Positions 29,774 through 43,600 of a stretch of DNA of 64,000 nucleotides are shown here, piece by piece. The translations under genes and the position numbers were made by a program. Under the pieces are notes generated by a model. That model saw only the letters and a program-made list of their open reading frames with translations. It made no database searches and was not told where the DNA came from. Origin of the DNA: Symsagittifera roscoffensis (taxonomy: Eukaryota; Xenacoelomorpha; Acoela; Convolutidae); assembly GCF_963678635.1 (NCBI RefSeq), contig NC_087062.1, positions 67,691,415-67,755,414 on the forward strand, written 5' to 3'. Positions within the stretch are counted from its first letter, which is position 1, and each line of letters begins with the position of its first letter.

Positions 29774-31149
29774 AGATAATTAAAATTAAAACTTATACAC
29801 GCTGAGTGCTTCGCTGTTACCCACTGATAGCAAAGTTTCTGTCTGAATTTGTAAATTTCCCAACAATTATAATGCTTCGTAATCTCAATTCTTTGTCTCA
29901 AACGTTGTTAATTGCAGTAGTTTAGTTTCTCGATATTTAAAATTTCATGGACTAGAACGCACTATAAAATCATTCTTTGCAATGCTCAAAACGAAGTTTC
30001 TCCATTGTTTGAAAACTAGTTAGCACTCATGTCGTAAACGTCAGGTGTTTCGGTTCGAATCGAAACGTTTCTCCCGTTCTATTGCTCTTCTTCTATCTAT
30101 GTACATTTGTTTCCCTAGTGTACCTAAAGTAGTTGGATTTAATGCATACACCGGTGCTTCGAACGAATTAACACTGTTTCAATTCAATATTGATTTTTAT
30201 TCGCTAATTTTGTAAATTAAATTGACCATTTATTGGAATTTAAATCAAATAAATTAAATTTTTTTATATGATACCGGATTCGATGACAGTGGAAGATCCC
30301 GGATAGAGAGCAAGTCGATTCACTCTTTTAATGAGGCCTGGCAGCCTATGATCATCTCATCTCATCATGTATGTATATGAAGTCAATTCCGGGCCAGCAA
30401 CTAATCCGGTACGAAGCGTCGCTACCAATTTTTTACCTGTATCCTATTAGCCAACCTTTTTTTTCTGGACTATCCCTTTCCTAAAAATTAACTAACCTTT
30501 TTTAAGATCGATGACAATAGTCCCTAAAGAAGCAACCGGGTTTTTGTGCAGAACGAGTTAGTTCAGCTGAAGTCAGTCAGGATAATTATCACCGTTACGA
30601 ACATCTGACTGTGCTGTTGGCTGTGTTGTAGATAGCACTGGGTTGCATGCCATTCTTTTGCACCATACGGTTTTTTATATCGCTTAAACGATTCATCTAT
30701 ATGGTTTTTGCAATGATGTGTGAAGAAAAAATTCATTTCAAAAACCTCTACAAAAACCGGTTTTGAGTAATTATCCGGAAGAATTTTTAGTATGACTATC
30801 TTTTTTGAACCATATTCAAGTGTGACAGAACGAAGTGATTTTCACTAATTTATTTTCGATTATTTTCGTTTTTTTTTTCAGGAAAAGGTCTTTATGCTTT
30901 AATAACTACAGAAATGCATTCATACATTTTAATGCATTTATGGGTACAGATGCCTTTTTTGATTTCAGTTCACTATCATTTGCTATAAATTAGTTAAGTA
31001 ACGCTTTCTACTTTCGAAAGCGGAAACGGAGCAGAAAAAACGTCAACGACTTTAGTTTCTGGAGGGGATTTAATTTTCAGCGGTTTAAAAACTTTTACCG
31101 ATTGATCCAGTTTAGTTTTCTTAAATTGTGTTAATTTTCTCAAAAAAAA

Positions 31150-33473
31150 TGTTAATTACTCTTGCGATAAGCAAGGGTATTGCAACCAGGTACTAGACTT
31201 ATTCCCCCGTAAATAACTTTGTCCACAGGACGCGTCTGGACTCTTCTCTACCTTATATCATTATGTATTCGAACTTCTTAGCGTTTCTGGCCAACTTAGA
31301 CTGGAGGTAACTAATATGCTTGGGACGCCAAAGGTTGTGGGTTCAAGTCTAACCAGGGCCTGTTTTTTCAAACGAAATATTCTGTTTCAAAAAAAAATTC
31401 TCGGCCAATTATTTGTCTGATGTGTCGGCTTAGTTGTCACATCTTGGATTTGATTTTTTAAACGCGCATTTTTAAGTCTCGTTTTAAGTGTTTGATTTGC
31501 GCCTAGGTTTTGCAATTTTACTTATCTTGATTTCATATTTCCTGCTTTTTTTTGTTTCGCTAAAATATTCCTCGGCCAAATATATTTTGGCTTATTTTTT
31601 CATCGGCCTAATGATCTAATTTTGGGATTTTTTAAGATCAACACAATTTTAGCAAACCACTCCGCACTTATCATGTTGGTTGTATGTTTACCAATCTGTT
31701 TGTTGAAATTTCATTTTTTTTCGTTTTGAATTTTTTTTACTTACTTTTTACTGCCTGCATACTCCCCTAGAGTCTTGTTTTTACTTGACCCCCTGTTGAC
31801 AGCCTTCGAAAAAGAATGGTAGAATATTTGACCCATATTTTTGACTTTTTTCGTTTTCTCAAAAACTATATCTCTCAAACTTTTTTTGGTTTCAATGGAT
31901 AGAACTGTTTTTAAAAGCTCCCCTGCATAAGGTTTTCTACGACTGAATTGTTTTGCACGTAAAGTTATGGCCCGGAATAGTCGAATTAGTTCTCGAAAAC
32001 CAACTTCTCAAATCTGATGATGTGAGTTCAATGAGATAAAAGTTTGTTTGAAGCTCTTCTGCATTAGCGTACCCTAACAGAGAATTTTACACATGAAGTT
32101 ATCGCCATCTGAAAATCAAATTTTTGATTTTTTGACTGTTTTCTTAAAATTAATGAATTTTCTCGCAAACTACCCTGCCCTACCTGAGATTTTGGATTCA
32201 ATTCTCAGAACGGGCTTCGGGAAGTTCATTCGCTTATGCGACTACGCACAAGTCCAAAAATTTTGCCCCTCGGAAAAGTAAAAATTTTGATTTTGTGAAC
32301 GAATTTTCTCGAAATTACAGGTTGCATGAATCTCTTCTAAATAACGTTTCCGTTTCTGCACATCATTTCTTCACACAAAAAGCTATGATTAGCTGAGATT
32401 TTGGGTTCAATCTAAAAAACGGGTTGTGGGAAGCTTTTATGCATACGCGACTACGCCTAAGTTTTTTTGACAAAAAAAATTATGACACTCAGAAAAGTCA
32501 AAGTTTTGATATTTTGACCGTGTTTTGTAAATTGTTTTTGCTCGAGAACTGTCCTGCCTAACCCAGGTTTATGGGTTCAATCGAATTAATAGGTTAGGTA
32601 AATCTGCTCAGAGTATGCGGTTATGCCTATTTTTCTTAAAACAACAAGCTATATTTCTCGGAAATATCAACTTTGTGATTTATTGACCGTTTTTTGGACT
32701 TTTCTCGCTAACTATCCTGCCAAATCTGATATCTTAAGTTAAACCGACACAAAAGGTTGTTGGAAGGTTACGTTTATATTTACTACGCTCAGTTTCTAAT
32801 AAAAAAGTTATGGCCTTCAAACCAGTGAAAGTTTTGAAACTTTGACTGTTTTTTTGGAAAGTTTTTGACTTTACGCGAAAACTAGCGGGCCAATTTTCAA
32901 GTTTTGTTCAATCGAGAAACCCTGCTTTGGAAATCGTCTCTGCTTAAGCGGCCATAATCTGCTTTTTGCAGAAGAAAAAGGTTATGGATTTTGGAAGGTC
33001 TTTACACGTTTTCCTAGAACGTTCGACCGCTTCTTAGAACCTATTTGAATTTTCTTAAAATTTACACAATCGAATCTGAGTTGAAAAATTTCATTGAAAG
33101 AACGGGTTACGATAATTGTTCCTTTAGAAGCAGGGATTCCTTAATTTTTTGTAGGAAAAATGTCATCTTTATGTGAAAATTGGTTATCTCAAAAGATCTT
33201 ACTCTTTTCACTTATTTTAGTAGAGGAACAACTAATGTTTCAGGCAAAGTCCAATTTTTGAAATGACTTTTTTCGTGCCGCATCAGTAGCAAATTCATTC
33301 AAAATTAAATACGTAACTCCAGCTTTAGCTGGTCCCGTGGTTTTTTTTGTCGGGACTTACGAAAAGTTTGGCTCCACTAGTTTTTTTCATTATATAATTT
33401 TTTTCCTACTTATGTTTTTTATGATGTTTGTGTTGTATTGCAAGTGAAGCGAAGCTCCGCTTCGTCTCTGTGT
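31150..33473 (+). mobile_element. family A element with tRNA-like head, 170-bp array and 3' hairpin
   Basis: This is the most complete copy of the composite. The 5' module CTCTTGCGATAAGCAAGGGTATTGCAACC is at 31150. A tRNA-like head with GGTTCAAGTC and CAGGGCC follows near 31330-31355. The array has landmarks near 31880, 32008, 32177, 32389, 32553, 32720, 32889 and 33066. Then come TTTTAGTAGAGG...GCATCAGTA near 33220-33290 and the hairpin AGCGAAGCTCCGCTTCGTCTCTGTGT ending at 33473. No protein-coding capacity is visible. Confidence 0.6.
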
Positions 33474-34439
33474 CATAAAGTTTTCTTGAAAATCACGGAG
33501 CTTAACTTAGTTTTATTGTATATTCAAATTATTTATAGTATTTACAAGAACAAAAAGTTTTTCAAAAAAATTTGGAAGCAATGCAGTCGATTTTTGAGTT
33601 CTGGGTGTCAAGTCTCAGCCAAACCTTGTTTATTTCACTATGTATGAAGTTTTAAAAAATTCTGGGAAAATTTGAATGGTCGGGTTTGTGTGCTTGTCTT
33701 GTCGGCTTAGTTGCCACATCGGGTAATTTTCTGGTGCTTTCAACATTTTTTATGGTAGATGAAAGTATTTTTGTCACACTCCTGTAATTTGTATTTTTAA
33801 TAGCCTCGAAATTGTATATTTTCCTTGTTTTTAGCCCTGACGATGTATATTTTCTTCGCTTTTTTCGCTTAAAAGCTTTATTAGTCCTATATGGTTTCGG
33901 TTTATGTCTTATCGGTTTAGTTACTTAATTTGCGTCAATTCAAAGGCAAAATTTGACAATTTTTTTTAAATAGAAAAATTCTGGTGTGTTGCGAGGATTT
34001 AAAGTTCACTTGCGCAAATACACAATTTTTTTATGAGATTCTTATGGTGTTTTTTTTTGTTTTCAGTGCAATGGGCGTCTGCTCACTTGCTGTCGGGTTA
34101 GTGGCCGCTCGGTAAATATTAAAAGCTTATTGAATACAGGTGGTTCTTTTTTTCGACTGTTTTTGATTGTTTTTTTTTTCAATTTTGTTATTATCGTCTC
34201 ATTTTCTAATCAATAGCTTGCACTAATCGCACAAAACATTTAAAAATCTCAGAATAGAATTTTTAATTCAATCTATCTTTTATATATTTAAATGCGGGCT
34301 TCACTATCTCGCCATGTTTAAGCTTTTTCAACGTATTATTTTTGCATGTTTAAGCTATATCGTATATTGCAATGGTTAAGAATTTTTTTTACGATTTTCC
34401 AATTTGATTTTGGTGGTTATTTTACCGAGTTTAAATTAA

Positions 34440-35470
34440 GCAGCCCAATATCGAATTAGGGGTTGCAAATTTGGCCTCCAATTTTGAGTGCCCGAATCAT
34501 TTTAGTTAACGAGATAAGACGATTTTTGAGATTTTTTTCCAGAATTCTCAGAAATTTCAAATAACAAAATAATTTACAAAACTTGAAGTTCCCAACCCTG
34601 TAGTTGGGTGCTGTCAGAGTACTGTAAGGAGTTACAAATCTTGCCTCCAAATATGACTGTTCAAATCCTTGTAGTTTTTGAGATATGACGGTTTTTGTGA
34701 TTTTTCAGAAAACTTATATTAATTTTTTTTTCGCAAAATCTGAAATTCCCAACCCTGTAGTTGGGTCCTGTCCGAGTATTCTCAAAAATTGCGAATCATG
34801 CCTCCAAATATGACTGCTCAATTTTTTGTAGTTTTCGAGATATGACGTTTTTTTTGTGATTTTTCCAAAAATTTTCTGAAAACTTCAGAAAGTTTAAATA
34901 AATTATTTTTTCAAAATTTGAAATTTCCAACGCTATAGTTCGGTGTTGTCAGGGTACTCTAAGGAGTTGCAAATCTTGCCACAAGCGACTGCTAAACGCG
35001 ACTGCTCTAATGCTTTTAGATTCCGAGATGTGACGTTTTTTGACTTTTTCAAATTTTCTCGAAGAACTTATCTACAAAGAAATTCAAAAAATTTGAAAAT
35101 ACTAACTTGATGAAGATACAACCTTATTGTCAGCGTACACCCAGGCGTCTCAAAACTTGCCTCTTAATATGAATGCTCAAATCCTTTTAGTTTCCGAGAT
35201 AAGACGTTTTTTTCTAAAATTTTTTTTTCGGAAACTTAGGTTTAAAAAAATTCACAAAATTTTGGGATTCCTAACCCTATAATAGGGTGCTCTTAGTGGT
35301 TGCAAATCTGGCCTCCAAAGTTCTCCAGAGGCCCATTAAGTTTTCGAGATGACGCTTTTAAAATGGGAACTAAAAAAATGTAAAAGTTCGAAATTACCAA
35401 CCCTGTAATTGGGTGCAGTCAGAGTACACTAAAAGTTTGCAGATGTTGTTTCCAATATATGCGGTTTTTC
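34440..35470 (+). repeat. degenerate tandem array, six or seven units of 130-180 bp (family B)
   Basis: Units share TTCCCAACCCTGTAGTTGGGTGCTGTCAGAGTAC, TTGCAAATCTTGCCTCCAAATATGACTGCTCAAAT and TTTTCGAGATATGACGTTTTTTGTGATTTTT. The CCAACCCTG line recurs near 34596, 34749, 34927, 35100, 35267 and 35398. CCCAACCCTGTAGTTGGG is itself a short palindrome. The sequence differs from family A units, but the length class is similar. Confidence 0.75.
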
Positions 35471-35737
35471 ATGAGCTGTCGTAAAGTTTCGAAGCACCGA
35501 AGGTGCCTTAAACGCTAGTTTGTTTTATGGCAACATTTTTTTGCTCGCATGTTTTTAAACTTAAATTAAACGCCGTCGAATGTGTTTTGTGGAGGTGTTT
35601 TCCGCAAATAGAACATTATTCCAGACAAATTTAGAAATTTCTTAGTTCTGGTTTTTTCGAAAAAAAAGCTCTTTCTTTGGATTTAGTTGCTTCCTTTCCT
35701 TTCCGGTCTGCTAGCTTGCAATGCTATTTTAGTGGTA

Positions 35738-35928
35738 TCTCAATTGATGCGAAGCTCTGTTTCGCCTCTGTGTATGAAAATATTTGTTTTTGCTCAACTG
35801 GTGTCTGCTCATAAATTGTCGCCTATGTGACCGCTTCGTCGAAGAAACATTGAGACAAAGATATGAAAGTTTTGTTGGATCTAGCTTTTCTAGATCTAGG
35901 TGCGAAGTTCTGATTTGCCTTTGTGTGT
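35738..35928 (+). repeat. two copies of the shared 3' hairpin module
   Basis: GATGCGAAGCTCTGTTTCGCCTCTGTGT at 35738-35773 follows the family B array. A shorter form, GGTGCGAAGTTCTGATTTGCCTTTGTGT, lies at 35897-35928. Confidence 0.65.
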
Positions 35929-35957
35929 AATGTTCCTCAGATTTTAAAAGGGAAATC

Positions 35958-36000
35958 AGAGCATTCAGGGATTCGCCTTGGACGAGCAGTTTTTGTTCAG
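35958..36000 (+). repeat. ACATTCAGGGCTTCGCC module (family C), decayed copy
   Basis: AGCATTCAGGGATTCGCCTTGGACGAGCAGT is related to the copies at 36441 and 62083. Confidence 0.5.
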
Positions 36001-36182
36001 TGTGTTAGAGTAATTGAAGTAGCCAAAAAGTTATAGTGGGAAGCAAACATGGAATCTACGTGTTTATAAGAGGGTTTGCTACGCACTATACCAAATGCGC
36101 TTAAAACTTGCGTAAACTGTCCACTTAATACTTCGAAGAAAGCGAAAAATATATGTTTTGGTTGTTTTTTTTAAAGAAAAAT

Positions 36183-36295
36183 TAACAAAGAAATTTGACT
36201 GCGGGCTCGATCCGGGAATCTCCGGATTGCCAGGTAAGTGTTCTTGCACTAGCCAAGATGAGGTCAAAAACCGCTTGATTAGTACGTATAATACT
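36183..36295 (-). mobile_element. tRNA-derived SINE-like fragment, minus strand
   Basis: On the minus strand the order is CTTGGCTAGTGCAAGAACACTTACCTGG, then GGATCGAGCCCGCAG, matching A- and B-box layout of a tRNA-like head. It is the only tRNA-like repeat here that I see on the minus strand. Confidence 0.45.
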
Positions 36296-36440
36296 TTCAA
36301 TACGCCAATTTTTATGCCTAGCTCAATTTTTTTCCGAATTAAATTAAGGTAAACTAGTTGGTCCTATTAATTCTACTCAAAATTTAGAACCTAATATTTC
36401 ATACTGGCAGTCTTAAATTTATTCGAGACATAATAAAGGG

Positions 36441-36490
36441 CAGTCGGAACATTCAGGGCTTTGCGCTGATATACGCGAGCAGTCTTGTTT
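36441..36490 (+). repeat. family C terminal module
   Basis: CAGTCGGAACATTCAGGGCTTTGCGCTGATATACGCGAGCAGT. It is close to the copy at 62083-62130, where the core is a perfect hairpin. Confidence 0.6.
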
Positions 36491-37606
36491 TATTATAGGT
36501 GTAAACATGTATTCGTAATCATAATTCGTGTTCCTGCTGTAAATATTTAAAAAATCAACTTGCTGTTAGTATCCGGAAATTGTTTCAGGAGCAGTTATAA
36601 TTGATTGCTGGTTATAGATTCTGTCAATACAGGTAATAATCTAGGAAATGAGTGATATTTTTATTTCCGCTGCAGCCTATTTAGATTAAAAACAACCACC
36701 TCCGACTAGTTTTCAATTCATATGCAATGCTGGTTTTTCTCTGCATGGACACTTATATATTTTGAAACCAGTTATTATTTGTAGTTTTGTTAACTATAAA
36801 CAGTTTGCTGATGTCAAAAGTTTCGAATAAAGAACAAGCCGAAAAAATTCGTTAATTTTATCCACCTGCTAAATTGTATCAAGCAATTTTAATTTCACTG
36901 TAAAAAAAAAATAAAAAATTTTAAGCCGAACTCCATTAATGTCCAACCTGTAGATAAGTTATTTAGGTTTATATCGGCCAAATATGTTTGTTCAGTCGCT
37001 GAAACTATTTTGAAAAGGCAATTCGGTACAAGTGGTGAGTTTTAAGTGACTGTACCGCTGTACCGTCGGCTATTGGTACAATTTCTGCCTGAGTTACTCT
37101 AGTTTCGGGAAAAACGTTAGCGTTTTTGGATTGTGTTTCTGGCGTATTTCAAACAAAAGGTCAACCCTTGTTATCGGTAACTAAAAGTGGAGTTATTTTC
37201 GCCCCCCGTTTCAAACATATTCTTGGTTATTCTATCCGTAGCATTGGCTGACAAAGTGGAATCTACAAGAAGTGCGGAGTGTTTGTACCTATTTGTTTGT
37301 GAAATCCCTTTTAACTATCTTGCTAGTAGAACTAGGCAGTCTAAGACTACACCTTGCCTGAAACTGTTTATACGGAGTGGAGTGGTGAAACGTTTCTATG
37401 GTGTAGTATTCCGTAAACACAGCTCTTAATTTGAATGGTATTAGTGTCATTTTGAAGCACCCCGGGTAGCGGTGTAGAAGTTTGCGTAGGACCTTCTAAA
37501 TTTGCGTACTCGAAGAAAAATGAACCCGAAAATGGTCGCTGCATGTCAGAGCTTTAAAAGAACGTAGCTCCCAAATTCAAGAATACGCACTCTGCTAAAA
37601 TCGAAA

Positions 37607-40600
37607 ATGACCTCTAACTTAGTTTTTAGCTCTTCCTTTATAGCACTTATCAGCTTTATACTTTTCTCTCCCCAAATTGATGCTGGTGATAGTTCTGTAC
37701 CATCAAGAACAACAAGTGCTATATTTGGAGCTTTCTTCCGTAATGGAACTTTTACCAGAGCCAATTTTTCAAGCAGTATGCCCGATTTGTGCGAGTCGTC
37801 TGGAGAAACATCAGTTGGCGCTGTCTGCGTGTTCATCCTAACTCAAGGTATGTTTTGTTTAACTAAGTGGAGAAGCAACATCAAAACTTGCGGTCTTTTT
37901 AATTATTTTTAAACAATAATTTAAAATGCTTTGATACAGATAAATCTCATATAAGACAGTACAATTCGGGGTCTTTTCTGTAACCCCCCCCCCTCAATTC
38001 GTGAAATTTTGGTCGGATACTTGAATCGAATATTGCACTTGCGTCAAAACTAAAGTGCAAAACGGGCATGGCTCGAAATAAATTAACAGCTCGAGTTTAA
38101 CAAATACTACCTACCAGTAATCTTTCCCCGTGTTTTGCGTAAATTACAACATCTTCAAAATTACTAGTCTTAGTTGATGTTAAAAGGACGCTTTCTTCTA
38201 TTTTTCTTTTTTCGCAAGTCTATTTTTATTATCATTGTAGTTTTCATGCTATTTCTTTAAGATCGTGAAAACAATTCAGTTCCCCAGTATTGTCCCAAAA
38301 ACCTCCGGATAAAGGCTACCTGCAAATTGATTTATAGGTTTTTCATTTAAAGTGGTTGCATACTGAGATTCCTATAAAGCTGAAGAGTTATGCGAGACCG
38401 TAGTGTTGACTTAAATTATTCGGACAAAACGAAAAACAGTTAAATTTGTTTCAGTCAAATTTAGGGGATTCAATCAAAAGGAGGTAATGTCTGATAAAAC
38501 GGTTAAAATTTAACAACTTGCAAAGCAAAAAGCTAAGAGGCTCATTTGGTTATAATTTTAAATAGAATCTGAAGGTTTTCGCGTTTCTATTTAGAAAAAT
38601 AAATCAAAGTGAAATTTGAGAGTGAATTTTTGGTTATCGCAAATCAAATATTACTGCGTTAACTGTGAGAAATGTCAACTGTTAATCTCTTTTTTGGCGC
38701 TGAGGTTATACTTAAATTGAGATAAACGCATCAAATTTTAAATTTTTATCTTTTTTTACCAATTATTGGAATAAACTTTTGGACATACCAATTTGAATTG
38801 CACTTTCGAGAGCAATTATCTGGTAATCGGAAACTATATGTTCAATTAACTGACTTGCGCAAGCCAGTAGTAAATACGAGCAGTTGCTGACACGTGCAGG
38901 TGCATACATAGGTTCCTTTTAAATGGTTCACTTAATTACATAATTCATTTATGGTACTGATGAAGTTTTTTGGTTGAAAGTTTATAGCAAAAATGTATTT
39001 CATGAAGTCTTGGTTTTTATTTCAATTTTTATTGGCTTGCTTTCCGTTTTTTCTGAATGCCAAATATATTGTCTTAATTTCTTTTCTATTGATATACAAC
39101 AAAATTGCATTCTTTCTTTCAAATTTGTGGCGTTGCTTCAAATCTTGAGGGTTTGTATATTTATTTTACTTTTCAAGTGTCAATGAATAGAGTCGAGAAA
39201 AATTCGAATAACGTTGATCACGTCAATTGTGGTATTTTGTGTTTTGACTAAAACGAAGGAAAATTACTCATGCCAATTAAGAAAGCCGAAATGTCTCGAA
39301 AAAATATGAATAAGTTTCAGGTTCGAAAGTGGTCCTAATTTCAAGATTACCCAGCGGAACAAGCAATTAGCTTTTGGGTCAGATTTTTTCTAATTGGGTT
39401 AGTTTTATGAAAAATTGTTAATCATTCTTGAAATTTACAGGGGTGCAACGTTTGATATATTTTTTCTCTCAAATTCGAATTTTTCAAAAAAAAGTCAATC
39501 ATTTGTTTTAATTGAGTTTTGAAATGCCAGCTATTATATAATATATCGTAGATTTTTTTTGCTAATTGTCATACGCTAACTAATTTAAATTTGAATTTTC
39601 ATAGGTACGACTGATAATTTGTTTGTGTTTCTTTTTGTTTTAGCAAATATTGACTTTTTAACTAACTTTTTAGCAAGCATGATCAAATCGGAATATAGAC
39701 ATTTTTCGGGATAACAACTAGTTTAACAAAATCTTTTGAATAATTTATGATGCTGCTATCACTGATGATGCTGATGTTTTCTTTTTCTTGAAAATTCAAA
39801 TTTAAATACTGGGCGGGTTCGAGTTACTACATGTAGTTTTTTTTTTAAATAATATCAGTTTTTTCAACTCAACTGGTGTCTGCTCAAAGAGTGTCGGCCT
39901 TGTTTCCGCTTCTTAAATTTTGTTTATTTGCTAATTTGAGTTTCAAATGCCTTGCTTGGCAGGTTCGTCTGGAATTCGTGTTTGATAAGAACAGGTAATA
40001 TGAAAGTCTACGGGATTTGGTTTTTTTTTTCGAGACACTTTGGAAATTTTTATGACTTTTTGCATAAATTTTAGTTTTTTCTCAAAAACCTCTCTACCGG
40101 TTTTCAAAAAAGTGGTATCAAAAGAATACTCGCATTATACTCCTGCATAGTCCCCTGCTCTCTTTTTGCTTCACCCCTTTGTCTACCGCCTTCGAAAAAG
40201 TAGGGGAATATTTGACCGATATTTTTGGTTTTTTGTCGATTTCTCAAAAATCAGCCTATCATATCTGAGTTTTCAATTCAATAAATTGAAGGGATTTGGA
40301 AAGATCGCCTCTATAAGTGGCTACTCGCAAACTTTTTTAAATATAAAATTATGGCCCTCGGATAAGTCAATCTTTTGATTTTTTGACCGTGTTTTGAATC
40401 TGTTAACTTTTCTGGAAAACTATCCTCCCAAACCTAAGGTTGTGGGTTCAATGGAGATAACGGGTAGTGAGAAGCTGCCCTGTATTAGCTGCCACGACCG
40501 GCTTTTAGCAGGAAAAAAAATTACAGAATTCGGAAAGTCAGGTTTTTGAACTTTGACCGTTTTGTAAAAACTTTTTGAATGTCCTTAAAAACTACCCTAT

Positions 40601-43600
40601 TAAATCTGAGATAGAAATTTCAATTGAAAGAAACGGTGGCGCGAATTTTTTGCGCAGAGGCGGCTACGCCTTATTTTTGTTGTAAGAGAAAATTATATCT
40701 TTGAGAACATTCCAAAATCTCAAAAATTTTCACTCATCTGACTTGTTTTAGTAGAGAAACAGTCAAGGTTTTAACAAAATCCGATTTTGAAACTACGCAT
40801 TTTTTCGTCCGCATCAGTAAAACAAATTCAAAAACAATCCAGAGTTAACCAGACTACATTTTCGTTTCGCCTAGTTTTTCAGATTTTCTCGACTCGTGCT
40901 CTTTTGTGTGTATCGCAAGTGGTGCGAAGCTCCGCTTCGCCTCTGTGTTTAAATCGTCTTCCTAAAGGAACTTGTTATCCGATTTCGAAATTTTTCTTCG
41001 GTTAGAGTTTTTTCATTGTTTTCGTATCGTGAGGCGTTTTTTTTTTCGACGGGCGTCCTTGTTTTATTCCATCTATAGGTTGTTATTTTGCCCTTTCCCG
41101 TTGCTGATAATGCTCGTTTTAAAATAAGGTGATTGGGTTGATTTCACTGGTTCAAAAAACAAGATGTTATAAAAAATCTTCTCATTTTTTTCTATTAAAA
41201 AACTTGTCCTTCTTTGGGCTAGGCTGAGATACAAATGTTTAAAACTGTCTCAGAAACTTATTTTCAAAAAAATTAGCCTTAAATTTTTTTCAGCTTTATT
41301 TATTTGTTTAAATTGATCTTTTTCTTATCTAAATTTTGCCCTTTTGTTATAATTAGCCTGAAAAGCAAAATGTCAAGATCTTGTTTTCTCGACACTCAAA
41401 GTTTTAGGAATTTTTTATTGCTGTCCAAATAACGATTTAAAGTGGTTTTAAGAGTCAATGAATGTAGTGAGCTCTTTTTGTAGGTCTTGATGTTTTTTTT
41501 TGTTTTCTTTTCCCAGGAAAAAGTCTTATATATTGTTCACGCTCGAACTTGACTTCTCGTGGTTCGACTTCGGTTTCTGTTCAGTTCATTTTCTTTGTTA
41601 AAAGCAAACTTCAGTTCAGTTTATTTTATTTGTTAAAAGGAAGTAAACTGTACTGCAAAATTGTAAAGGTCACGAAAACGTGATCGGAATCTTATATCGA
41701 AGATGGTTTTTAATTTCCAGATTTTCCAGGAGAATAAACTTTTAGATTGATCCAATTTTCTCAAATTGAAATAATTGTATCAAAGGCCATATGCTGTGCT
41801 TTGAAATTCAAAAAAGTTTTATTTGTTCTGGCGTTCATTGACTCTTTCCCAACTGTCTGCTCAATACTTTAATTTGATTTTCTACTTCAATGTGATTTTG
41901 CATGAAAAAAACTGCAGAGTTCAAAGTTTGTCCGCACAACTGGTGTGTGGAATAAAAAACAAAAGTAGCTGGTGGCTTTGCCAGATGCACTGAAGGCTCT
42001 GAACCAATTTAAAATGTTGATTCAAATTTTGCAATTACAAGGTTTTACGCATAAATTTGACATTGAAAGCCGTTTTTGTTTCAGACGCTCACGCAATATA
42101 TCTTCTGGTAGATGCAGATAGAAAAATTTCCTCCCATTATGAGAAAGGTAAGTATTCTATCGGTAATTTTTTAAAGTTTTTTTTGTCTCTGATTCGAAAT
42201 ACTGGCTGATGAGTTGTTTTGTTTCAGGTCTTATGGGAGCAATTTTGTCAGACAAGTTTGAGAAGGCCCATGATATCATCGTTCTCGATAGCACGCTGCT
42301 GTCGAAAAAAGGAGCCGCCATCGATTTCAAATGTTAGTTTTGCCTTGAGAATCGGTTTGCGGTCTTTAAACAGACAAACTTATTTTATACTTCACAGCAA
42401 GCTGAAAAATGCGACAAACTGGAATGTACTGGCTGGAAATAAAATACTGTATTTCATCTTTTGAATACTGGCCATACGTAGTCATCTTCCGGAATTCGAG
42501 ATTTAATTCGTCGTGGCAGTCATTGAGTCTTAGTGGTAGCCTTTAATTCGGCGTGGCAGTCAGAGTTTGAAAATTGATTCTTAAATAGTTTCTAGGTCTC
42601 TGTTTTGTTCGAATGAAGGTATTTTCTAGATAACATAAGCTTCTCAGAAAACATGCGCATAACTGAGAATATTTTTTGTGACATATTTTACGTGGCGTCA
42701 CATAATTTGCGGATTCAGTTTCGTTTTATATAGTTCTACTTTGTGAAAAAAGATGCAAACACTCATCATAAGCAAGAATAGCCGGTTGCTGTACAAGTTG
42801 CACAGAATCTTCCGGCAACATTTTTTGAAGTGAATCAATTGCAAAAGTTGAAAAAATAATTCGATTGTTTTTTATTTAATGTGGAATTACTTAAGAAAGA
42901 GTTCGCCATGTAAACTAATTGTCCATACCTCTATGCAATGTAGTGCAAGACAACATGTAGACCCGTTTTGCTCGTCACTGAGACAATTTTTTTCAATTTA
43001 TTTGGAATCAGAATCACGGCTAAAAGTGCTGTAAAATGTTAATACACGTGACCACCGTACGAGCGTTCTTTGAGGTTGTCTAAGTTTTACGGAAAAAATA
43101 TCAGCCTACGTCACAGTTCTTTCCGTCTTTTGGTGACGTGAGTGGACCAATAAAGTTTGTCACCCAGTTAACTCTGCAACTTGCGCTAGGGTTACATAAA
43201 AACTAGTATAAAGAATGAAGTAATTAATTTTGGCGATAGCAAAACTGTATGAGTTTGAATCAATAATTTAAAACTCAATGAGGCTCGGAGTTGACAGGAT
43301 ACGAGATCGATGGCCTTCAAAAACCTGCCTGGCCTTCAAAAAAATGAAAACAATTTATCAACGATTTTCCGAAGTTTATCATCAATTCATAAAATTGATA
43401 CTAAAATTGATCATTTCATTAAATGAATACTATTTATTTGTAGATCTGCCGACTAAAGGAGCGACCATGTTTTCCAACCGAATCTATCCCGAATTCAAAG
43501 ACGGACGACTCATATGGTCGAGTGTAGTCCTGGTACTGCCTATGCCAGCGCTAGATCTGGTGTCCCTGGACCACATCTCAGCCAAGCATGACCTGTATGT

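Larger units (their letters stand above)
29774..37606 (+). other. intergenic region, repeats only
   Basis: No gene is supported in this 7.8-kb stretch. A possible SNX polyadenylation signal AATAAA lies near 30248. A tRNA-like fragment with CGGTTCGAATCG is at about 30010-30070. The rest is repeats listed separately and AT-rich sequence. The stretch 36.5-37.6 kb shows nothing I can name. Confidence 0.5.

Noticed and set aside
34440-35470. Possible CRISPR-like array
   Set aside because: The units are degenerate throughout with no conserved repeat and unique spacer pattern, and the host is an animal. It is a decayed tandem repeat.
37187-37429. 80-residue + strand frame with a hydrophobic start
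   Set aside because: It has no ATG-supported start, repeat-like surroundings and no link by splice phase to the next exons.
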